The position numbers and the translations under genes are program-made. The notes beneath the pieces are model-generated. The model did not search any database. It saw nothing but the letters and a program-made list of their open reading frames with translations, and had not been told where the DNA came from. A DNA stretch of 9,937 bases from an uncultured Clostridia bacterium (GTDB taxonomy: Bacteria; Bacillota; Clostridia; TANB77; CAG-508): the NCBI GenBank assembly GCA_947584125.1, contig CANPWI010000046.1, positions 1 through 9,937 of the forward strand, written 5' to 3'. This document shows, in pieces, positions 1 through 4,587 of this stretch. Positions within the stretch are counted from its first letter, which is position 1. Each line of letters starts with the position of its first letter.

Positions 1-1313
1 TATATTACAATTTCTCCATCTTGTCCTAATATATTTTCAAAGTTAGATTGTTCTATTTTTGTTTGTTTAAAATATGTAGCACCTTGTATGTTTAATATTT
101 CATTTTTTTCATCTACTAATTTATCTTCATCTACTACTATTTTTACTTCGTCTACTAGACCTACATAAGCTATGTCTGTAATATAGTATTGTGTATATTC
201 TGTTTCTTTTTCTGGTTGATTATATATATATCCTTTACTTATTTTGTTTGTATTTAATCCTATTTGTGTACTAACTAATTTTCCACTAGCTCCATTTATT
301 TCAAAAACTTGTTTTGCATTTTCTTGTTTAATTTCTTGATTTGTATAAGTTTGTAATGTTAGTGTTGCATTTTGTTCTATATTAACTTTATTTGCTGTAA
401 TTGTGTTTGCTACATCTTCTGAATATATGTATGTAACAACATATTCGTCTTTACTGTTTTGTACATAGTTTACTTTTCCTTGTTCATTTTCATTATTAGA
501 TACTGTTATTTCTAGTTTGTTTTCGTCAGAATTGTAATTGTAGTTTTGCTCATTAAAGCCTATTCCATTATCTCCATTTGTTGCAAGTGTTCCATTTGAA
601 TGTACTTTTACTTCTTGTGGTTTTTCATTATTTATTACTGGTGCTTGTATTTCTAATTTACTTTCTTTTACTGGTACGCTATTATTTGTTATGTTTGTTT
701 TTACAACTGTTTCTATAATTACTCCTTTTTTATCTTCTTGGTTAAATGGAACTACTTTGCTTAAAGTTTGTTCTATTTCCGCTTTAGCTGATGTTGTAAA
801 TTTAGCGTTTACATTTTCAGTAAGTTTTACATCTTTTTTCTTTCCTTGCTCTGATATGAATTTTCCTTGTAATGTAAGTTTAGTTTCTTTGTCTATGTTA
901 TTTATATTATCTTTTATTGCTTCTACTTTAATTTCTAAACTTGCTGTTTGTCCTTTTTCTACTTGAGATAATGTTATTATATTATTATCTAAATCTACAC
1001 TTTGGATTAATTCAGATTTTACTATCTCATTTGCAAGTCTAAAGTTTGATTCATCTATACTTATTTGGGTACTTGATAAATAGCCTTCATCTACTTTTAC
1101 ATCTAAAACTAAACTAAGGCTTTCTTCTACATCCTTTTCAATTTGTTTTACTAGGTTTCCTTCTGAATCTTTTAAATATGCATTAAATTCTACTTTATCT
1201 ACTTTTTCTGCATATACCTCTTGAACTAAACTCCCTAGCAATGCTATGTTTGCAAATGTTAATGTTATTATTAATGCACTTGCTAATAGCTTTGTTAATA
1301 CTTTGTTTTCCAT
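1..1313 (-). CDS. Secreted cell-surface protein, N-terminal 437 residues (C-terminus beyond window)
   Basis: This frame stays open from an ATG at 1313-1311 to the window edge. The start is supported by GGGAGG at 1321-1326, seven bases upstream. Residues 1-8 are a short charged stretch (MENKVLTK), followed by a hydrophobic core to about residue 30 and a likely signal-peptidase site after Val-Tyr-Ala at about residue 35. The rest is rich in Lys, Glu, Asn, Thr and Val, has no cysteine that I saw, and alternates in a way that suggests beta-sandwich repeats. The stretch around residues 200-300 (ITNNSVPVKESKLEIQAP and following) reads like the adhesin-type beta domains of large clostridial surface proteins. 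No catalytic motif is visible. The sorting or anchoring signal, if any, lies outside the window. A surface or adhesion role is inferred from export and composition only; the family is not identified. Confidence 0.8.
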   Translation of the reverse strand, partial: MENKVLTKLLASALIITLTFANIALLGSLVQEVYAEKVDKVEFNAYLKDSEGNLVKQIEKDVEESLSLVLDVKVDEGYLSSTQISIDESNFRLANEIVKSELIQSVDLDNNIITLSQVEKGQTASLEIKVEAIKDNINNIDKETKLTLQGKFISEQGKKKDVKLTENVNAKFTTSAKAEIEQTLSKVVPFNQEDKKGVIIETVVKTNITNNSVPVKESKLEIQAPVINNEKPQEVKVHSNGTLATNGDNGIGFNEQNYNYNSDENKLEITVSNNENEQGKVNYVQNSKDEYVVTYIYSEDVANTITANKVNIEQNATLTLQTYTNQEIKQENAKQVFEINGASGKLVSTQIGLNTNKISKGYIYNQPEKETEYTQYYITDIAYVGLVDEVKIVVDEDKLVDEKNEILNIQGATYFKQTKIEQSNFENILGQDGEIVI

Positions 1314-1347
1314 GTTTTTTCCTCCCAAATTTAATCAATAAATTTAC

Positions 1348-1369
1348 ATAATGTACGAACATACATTAT
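1348..1369. promoter_or_regulatory. Inverted repeat in the 5' leader of the surface-protein gene
   Basis: Perfect 8-bp arms ATAATGTA and TACATTAT flank a 6-base centre. A third copy of TACATTAT lies at 1375-1382 and overlaps the -10 box. The palindrome covers roughly the first twenty transcribed bases downstream of the predicted promoter, the right place for a repressor operator or a 5' leader hairpin. No regulator is identifiable. Confidence 0.45.
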
Positions 1370-1377
1370 CACTTTAC

Positions 1378-1406
1378 ATTATATCTCATTTTTTGCCTTT
1401 TTTCAA
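1378..1406 (-). promoter_or_regulatory. Sigma-A-type promoter of the surface-protein gene
   Basis: On the minus strand, TTGAAA (1406-1401) and TATAAT (1383-1378) are separated by 17 bases. The predicted transcript starts near 1371, giving a leader of about 58 nt before the ATG at 1313. Spacing and the perfect -10 are good, but such boxes arise easily in AT-rich DNA. Confidence 0.6.
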
Positions 1407-1628
1407 GGTTTTTAATTAAATTTTGTTAATTTTTTATGTAATTTTCTAACTATATTATATTATTTATATTATTTTTCCATATTTAGACTTTTTTTTCAAT
1501 ATATATATTTATTTACTATTTTAAACTGTTTTACGGATTTTGGGTATTTATTTTTCTTTTACATTTATGTATTTTTTTTATTACATTTTTATTACATTTT
1601 CTGTTTTATACTAGGGATATGCTTTTAG

Positions 1629-1657
1629 TAACATTTTTTTCTTTTTGCTCATACTAT
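1629..1657 (+). promoter_or_regulatory. Candidate sigma-E-like (mother-cell sporulation) promoter
   Basis: TAACATT (1629-1635), 14 bases, then CATACTAT (1650-1657). The Bacillus sigma-E consensus is approximately KMATATT, 14-15 bases, CATACAMT, so the match is 6 of 7 and 7 of 8 with correct spacing. The start would be near 1665, just ahead of the ribosome site at 1683 of the first small gene. I saw no well-spaced TTGACA/TATAAT pair here. This is a visual consensus match in AT-rich sequence and therefore moderate evidence only. Confidence 0.4.
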
Positions 1658-1694
1658 GTATCATATTGAATATATTTTTATTGGGGGTTATTTT

Positions 1695-1832
1695 ATGGAT
1701 AATAATTTGAATAATATTGATGTTAATTCTTTGATGAATATGCTTTCTAAAATGGATAAGAAACAATTGGAGGAAGGGCTAAAAAAAGCTTCTGACATAC
1801 TAAATAATAAGCAAGATTTTAATAAAAAATAG
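1695..1832 (+). CDS. Small 45-aa protein, first gene of a three-gene cluster
   Basis: The ATG at 1695 is preceded by GGGGG (1683-1687) at a good distance. The frame encodes 45 residues beginning MDNNLNNIDVNSLMNMLSKM and ends with TAG. The middle, MLSKMDKKQLEEGLKKAS (about residues 16-33), is an amphipathic helix of alternating hydrophobic and charged positions; there is no signal peptide, membrane segment or cysteine. From memory, small proteins with an M-D-K-K-x-L-E-x-G-x-K-K-A motif occur in Clostridia beside genes like the next two, but no function is known to me. A candidate sigma-E-like promoter lies upstream. A composite repeat of about 300 bp separates it from the next gene, so co-transcription would have to cross that repeat. 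Confidence 0.72.
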   Translation: MDNNLNNIDVNSLMNMLSKMDKKQLEEGLKKASDILNNKQDFNKK

Positions 1833-1835
1833 GTT

Positions 1836-1886
1836 ATAAATTTTATTATATAACTTTAGAAAAAGCTAGTTATAAAATTTGCTATT
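1836..1886. repeat. Solo end-like copy of repeat A with its flank
   Basis: The stretch from about 1843 (ttattatataacttta, then aaaagctagt) matches the right end of repeat A and its outside flank at 2052-2083 over roughly 40 bases with a few mismatches. It also forms an imperfect hairpin, AAATTTTA..ATAACT with AGTTATAAAATTT. It may be a remnant of an earlier or truncated A element just after the first small gene. It is AT-rich, so part of the similarity could be compositional. Confidence 0.4.
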
Positions 1887-1924
1887 CTAAATTTTTTTAC
1901 CTGTAACAGAAATTTTAACTAATT

Positions 1925-2067
1925 TAAAGTTATATGAATAATCTTTCTTATATTTTACGAATTCGCTCTCCCACTGACGCTGTAACAGCAATTAAAAATT
2001 GCTTAACAGCCTTCAGCGGTCCCCACGACGCTATCGCAAAATAACGAAATATTATTATATAACTTTA
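1925..2067 (+). repeat. Repeat A, left copy: 143-bp imperfect palindrome, MITE-like
   Basis: The terminal inverted repeats are TAAAGTTATATGAATAAT at the left and ATTATTATATAACTTTA at the right. The similarity between arms continues inward with gaps (TTTCTTATATTTTACGA against TTTCGTTATTTTGCGA), so the single strand could fold as one long hairpin. The GC-rich centre ends in a perfect 7-bp hairpin, AGCAATT (1987-1993) and AATTGCT (1997-2003), enclosed by GCTGT/ACAGC. An inverted copy lies at 9618-9755 with identical outer ends. There is no coding capacity. This fits a miniature inverted-repeat element, but I do not recognise the family. Confidence 0.8.
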
Positions 2068-2096
2068 AATAAAGCTAGTATATAATTTTTACTTAG

Positions 2097-2223
2097 AAAT
2101 TAATGATATTATGGATATGTAAGCGAAGAATGAAATACCGACGCGCAGTTTGAAGGGAGCTTTGCGACCGCCAGCAAGGAGGCGTTTTATTCGTAGCGAA
2201 CATACCATACATATCATTAATTT
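2097..2223 (+). repeat. Repeat B, left copy: 127-bp imperfect palindrome, MITE-like
   Basis: The ends are AAATTAATGATAT and ATATCATTAATTT. The arms continue to match inward with small gaps for about 45 bases each (ATGTAAGCGAAGAATGAAAT against the complement of ATTTTATTCGTAGCGAACAT). The centre is GC-rich, in sharp contrast to the surrounding DNA. The inverted copy at 9470-9593 differs at only about four positions, and a 41-base end fragment is at 9762-9802. It lies 29 bases to the right of repeat A and ends 48 bases before the next gene. Confidence 0.8.
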
Positions 2224-2270
2224 AGAAGATATGTATTAAATCTTTATTAACTTATAGGAGAGTGATTTTG

Positions 2271-2702
2271 ATGAATTCTGAGGAGATGTCTAATGCTGTT
2301 AATAATTTAATTAATTCTAATAATATTCCTGATAATTTGAAGGAAATGCTAAATCAGTTTGCAAATCAAGCTTCAGCATCAAAGGATGATAATTCAGAAA
2401 TCCCTAAGGAAAACAAAGACAACTCTCCAAATTCTATTAATCCTGAAACAATTACTAATATTATGAATATGATTAATAATTCAAAAAACTCTAATATTGA
2501 TATAGAAATGATTATGAAGATGAAGACAATTATGGATAAGCTTAATTCTACTGGAGATGATCCAAGAGCAAATTTACTACTTTCTTTAAAACCATATTTG
2601 AATGAAAGTAGAAGGTCTAAGGTGGACCAGTATGCTAAAATATTTAGTATGTCTAAGGTTATGGATATTTTTAACCAAACAGGTGGTGAAGATAAAAAAT
2701 GA
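2271..2702 (+). CDS. Conserved-looking hypothetical protein, 143 aa, second gene of the cluster
   Basis: I place the start at the ATG at 2271, because AGGAGAG (2256-2262) is then eight bases away; a GTG at 2262 in the same frame would overlap the ribosome site. The product has an Asn/Ser/Met-rich N-terminal two thirds with a polar linker at about residues 37-58. A basic C-terminal motif follows at 96-130: DDPRANLLLSLKPYLNES, then RRSKVDQYAKI. From memory, this 'DDPR..LL..LKPYL...RR.KVDQ' signature recurs in uncharacterised clostridial proteins near sporulation or spore-envelope genes, but I cannot confirm this here. There is no signal peptide or membrane segment. The stop overlaps the next gene's start (ATGA), indicating translational coupling. 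A soluble structural or adaptor protein is the most that can be said. Confidence 0.85.
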   Translation: MNSEEMSNAVNNLINSNNIPDNLKEMLNQFANQASASKDDNSEIPKENKDNSPNSINPETITNIMNMINNSKNSNIDIEMIMKMKTIMDKLNSTGDDPRANLLLSLKPYLNESRRSKVDQYAKIFSMSKVMDIFNQTGGEDKK

Positions 2703-3049
2703 TGTTTCCTCCGTTTAGTCCTTTTCCATACAGTAGACGCTCTTTTGGATATACTAATAATACTGGATATATGCATCCTGCAAAAAAATATTCAGATTCG
2801 AAACCTAATTTTAATGATATAAAAAATATTTCTAGTGATAATAATGAAAAAAATTTACCTGCTTTGAAAACAGATGAAAATAGTGAAAATTATAGGAATT
2901 CGGATTATGATTCTAGCTTTTTTGAAATATTTGGATTAAAATTATATTTTGATGATATTTTACTTATTTGTATGATTTTTTTCTTATATAGCGAAGGTGT
3001 TGAGGACCAAATGCTTTTTATTGCATTAATTTTGCTTTTAATTTCTTAA
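2699..3049 (+). CDS. Small membrane-hairpin protein, 116 aa, third gene of the cluster
   Basis: The ATG at 2699 overlaps the TGA of the preceding gene by four bases; AGGTGG at 2681-2686 may help initiation. The next codon is also ATG, so the true start could be one residue later. The N-terminus is Pro- and aromatic-rich (MMFPPFSPFPYSRRSFGY), followed by a polar, Asn/Ser/Asp-rich linker to about residue 70. The C-terminus has two short hydrophobic stretches, about 87-97 (ILLICMIFFLY) and 104-115 (QMLFIALILLLI), joined by SEGVED, so it probably forms a membrane hairpin with the N-terminus exposed. From memory, this 'L.FDD.LLI...FFLY.EG..D..LFIALILLL' tail occurs in small clostridial proteins of unknown role. 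Coupling to the upstream gene suggests the soluble 143-aa partner acts at this membrane protein. Confidence 0.82.
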   Translation: MMFPPFSPFPYSRRSFGYTNNTGYMHPAKKYSDSKPNFNDIKNISSDNNEKNLPALKTDENSENYRNSDYDSSFFEIFGLKLYFDDILLICMIFFLYSEGVEDQMLFIALILLLIS

Positions 3050-3180
3050 CTATTTTCTGAACTATTTGTGAATTTACTTTTTTAGTACTATAATAAAATA
3101 CAATTAACATTTTCCTTTTTTGAAAAAAATATAATTTTTTAACCCTTAGCTAGCTTGGGTAATTACTATAAAATTTTGTA

Positions 3181-3208
3181 AAAAGGGTTACAAAAATGTA
3201 ACCCTTTT
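3181..3208. terminator. Bidirectional intrinsic terminator between convergent genes
   Basis: Perfect 12-bp arms AAAAGGGTTACA and TGTAACCCTTTT enclose a 4-base loop. A T-run follows on both strands (TTTT on plus, TTTTT on minus). It begins one base after the stop of the minus-strand coiled-coil gene and lies about 130 bases after the plus-strand cluster, so it probably serves both. Confidence 0.85.
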
Positions 3209-3209
3209 A

Positions 3210-3584
3210 CTACCTTGCAAGGATTTCTCCTGCTATTTTAATTTTAGTTTCTACTTTACTTATTCTCTCTTCTTCCTTCTCTTGTTCTTTTTTTAGTCTA
3301 TCTACTAACTCTACTGTACAAATTTGAATATCCTCTATATCTGTTTCCATCTTATCAATTTTTACTACCTTCTTTTGTACATCATTTAAATTTGTTTCAA
3401 TTTTTACTATTTTGTTTTGTATTTCTTTTATGTCGTTCTCCATCTTGTCTATTTTTACTACCTTCTTTTGTATTTCTTTTACATCCGCTTCGATTTTTGC
3501 TACTTTTTCTTCTACATTATTTAATCTTTTTCCAATTCCTATTGTCTCATTCAAAATTTGCACTAACATTTGTTTTTCATCCAT
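3210..3584 (-). CDS. Coiled-coil hypothetical protein with internal 31-residue repeat, 124 aa
   Basis: The ATG at 3584-3582 has a strong AAAGGAGG site at the right distance. Almost the whole protein is a predicted coiled coil, with Ile/Val every three to four residues among Lys and Glu. A repeat is clear: residues 38-68 and 69-99 both begin with (I/V)QKKVVKIDKME, giving a 31-residue (93-bp) period made of a 14- and a 17-residue unit; a related 14-residue unit occupies 24-37. There is one cysteine (C89), no signal peptide and no membrane segment. A soluble rod or oligomerisation factor is likely, partner unknown. It lies 136 bp downstream of the HEPN/MNT pair on the same strand, but a consensus promoter of its own makes independent expression likely. 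The tandem repeat suggests recent internal duplication. Confidence 0.85.
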   Translation of the reverse strand: MDEKQMLVQILNETIGIGKRLNNVEEKVAKIEADVKEIQKKVVKIDKMENDIKEIQNKIVKIETNLNDVQKKVVKIDKMETDIEDIQICTVELVDRLKKEQEKEEERISKVETKIKIAGEILAR

Positions 3585-3639
3585 ATTGTTTCCTCCTTTA
3601 AAATTTTTTCTTTATGTATTTGTCATTTCTACAATTTGG

Positions 3640-3668
3640 ATTATACTATTTTGACAAAAAGATGTCAA
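3640..3668 (-). promoter_or_regulatory. Perfect sigma-A consensus promoter of the coiled-coil gene
   Basis: On the minus strand, TTGACA (3668-3663), 17 bases, TATAAT (3645-3640): full consensus in both boxes. The leader to the ATG at 3584 is about 50 nt. This is the best promoter in the window and implies strong or tightly repressed expression. Confidence 0.85.
3651..3668. promoter_or_regulatory. Operator-like palindrome over the -35 box
   Basis: TTGACA and TGTCAA form a perfect 6-bp inverted repeat with a 6-base centre, covering the -35 box and half of the spacer. A dimeric repressor bound here would block the promoter. The palindrome is partly forced by the -35 consensus itself, so operator function is only an inference. 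Confidence 0.4.
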
Positions 3669-3720
3669 TGTTTTTTTGTTTTTTTGTAAATTTTTTTAAT
3701 TAATGATATATACGATTTGA

Positions 3721-4035
3721 TTATCTTGAATAGATTACTTCTCCGTAAGATAACACTTCATCCAAAAATCCACTTCTATCTTCTTCATCAATTAACAAAA
3801 CTGGCTCTATATCCGTTGAAATATTTCTTCGTAATTTAAACAATTTTGACATATCTTCTAAAATATCTTTAGAAATGCTACTTCTAGGAACAATTACAGC
3901 AACATCAATATCACTATCTTTTTTATTATCACCTCTAGCATAAGAACCATATAAAACTATTTTATTAACTAGCATATTATTTCTAACGATTTTAGCATAT
4001 TGCTCAACTAATTCTCTAACTTTTTCTTTACCCAT
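3721..4035 (-). CDS. MNT-type minimal nucleotidyltransferase (HEPN partner), 104 aa
   Basis: A small polymerase-beta-fold nucleotidyltransferase. The motif GSYARGDNKKDSDID (residues 30-44) matches GS-X10-DxD, the metal- and nucleotide-binding signature of MntA-type proteins; D42 and D44 are the paired aspartates, and the third acidic residue is probably D75 or E77 in TDIEPVLL. In characterised HepT/MntA pairs the MNT protein adenylylates the HEPN partner and neutralises it; other family members are of unknown target. I chose the ATG at 4035 because GGAGGAG lies eight bases upstream; an in-frame ATG 13 codons further upstream has no such site. The gene starts inside the end of the HEPN gene (28-base overlap), as is usual for a coupled pair. 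No terminator follows, so some read-through into the coiled-coil gene is possible. Confidence 0.88.
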   Translation of the reverse strand: MGKEKVRELVEQYAKIVRNNMLVNKIVLYGSYARGDNKKDSDIDVAVIVPRSSISKDILEDMSKLFKLRRNISTDIEPVLLIDEEDRSGFLDEVLSYGEVIYSR

Positions 4036-4406
4036 AGTAACATCTCCTCCGTTTCTTTTAATAATTTTTTGCATCTTTCTTTATTTAATGAATTAAAAAG
4101 TTCATCTTTTCTTGTTGGATATCTGGCTTCCACATTTAATGGAGATACAAAATCTATAAAGTCTTTTTGCTCTTCTGAAAAATCCTCGTATAATTCACAA
4201 CTCTCTGCCAATTTAATTAATTTATGAGTAAATGGTGGTATATCTTTATGTGTTTTTACATAATAAGCTTTTAATATTTTTTCTATAACTTGATTACACA
4301 TAAATCCTAAATATAAATATCTTTTACTTTTATACATTACTTTTGCTGTCTTTAGATCATAATCAGCAAGTTCAATCCAATAATTTATCTTATCAAAATC
4401 GCTAAT
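4008..4406 (-). CDS. HEPN domain protein (MNT partner), 132 aa, probable ATT start
   Basis: A helical HEPN-domain protein of the type paired with minimal nucleotidyltransferases. From the proposed start the N-terminus is NYWIELADYDLKTAKVMY (about residues 8-25), then YLGFMCNQVIEKILKAYYV (32-50), PPFTHKL (57-63) and EARYP (93-97), all typical of the family's helices. The first of these precedes any usual start codon: the first in-frame ATG is at 4337, which would remove the opening helix. GGAGGAG (4419-4413) is six bases before an in-frame ATT (4406-4404), and no ATG, GTG or TTG lies in frame between. So either ATT initiates, or an ancestral ATG has mutated. The RNase motif R-x4-6-H of toxic HEPN proteins is not present. 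It overlaps its MNT partner by 28 bases. Confidence 0.82.
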   Translation of the reverse strand: MSDFDKINYWIELADYDLKTAKVMYKSKRYLYLGFMCNQVIEKILKAYYVKTHKDIPPFTHKLIKLAESCELYEDFSEEQKDFIDFVSPLNVEARYPTRKDELFNSLNKERCKKLLKETEEMLLWVKKKLEN

Positions 4407-4436
4407 TTGAATCTCCTCCTTTTTTTCATTATATTT

Positions 4437-4465
4437 AGTATAGCATTATATTTGTCATTTATCAA
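4437..4465 (-). promoter_or_regulatory. Sigma-A-type promoter of the HEPN/MNT operon
   Basis: On the minus strand, TTGATA (4465-4460), 17 bases, TATACT (4442-4437), five of six matches in each box. Transcription would begin near 4430, giving a leader of about 24 nt to the proposed ATT start. This supports translation from the ribosome site at 4419-4413 rather than a start further upstream. Confidence 0.6.
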
Positions 4466-4587
4466 TGAATTTAAATATTATTTTTAACCTTAGTTTTCTA
4501 AAATATATTTCTTTATTTCATTTTTTCCACATTTTTCATAATTTTTTGCGATGTATTTTAAACTTTATGAACATGTATCAAAAGTTT

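Larger units (their letters stand above)
1314..1694. other. AT-rich divergent intergenic region
   Basis: This stretch separates the minus-strand surface protein gene from the plus-strand small-gene cluster. It holds the surface-protein promoter and leader palindrome at its left end and a candidate sporulation-type promoter near its right end. Between about 1407 and 1628 I see only T- and A-rich tracts, with no open frame with a ribosome site and no convincing hairpin. Confidence 0.6.

Noticed and set aside
691..966. Plus-strand frame of 91 codons inside the surface-protein region
   Set aside because: It lies antisense to the longer minus-strand frame that has a signal peptide, ribosome site and promoter; composition artefact.
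2262..2270. GTG start for the 143-aa protein
   Set aside because: It is one base from AGGAG, too close to initiate; the ATG at 2271 has normal spacing.
2366..2776. Minus-strand frame of 136 codons
   Set aside because: Antisense to the 143-aa gene and crossing the coupled ATGA junction; Ile/Ser/Leu-rich shadow.
3135..3191. Alternative pairing of TTTTAACCCTT (upstream) with AAAAGGGTTA of the terminator, as an antiterminator
   Set aside because: It lies after the last gene of the plus cluster, so there is no downstream plus-strand gene to control.
3698..3710. AATTAATGATATA, identical to the end of repeat B
   Set aside because: Only 13 AT-only-like bases with no further similarity to B; chance is adequate in this composition.
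4010..4337. ATG at 4337 as start of the HEPN protein
   Set aside because: No ribosome site precedes it, and it would delete the conserved first helix that reads in frame upstream.
4560..4587. Hairpin AAACTTT..AAAGTTT right after the smc stop as a terminator
   Set aside because: The stem is weak and AT-only with a bulge, and the minus strand continues AAAATAC rather than a T-run.
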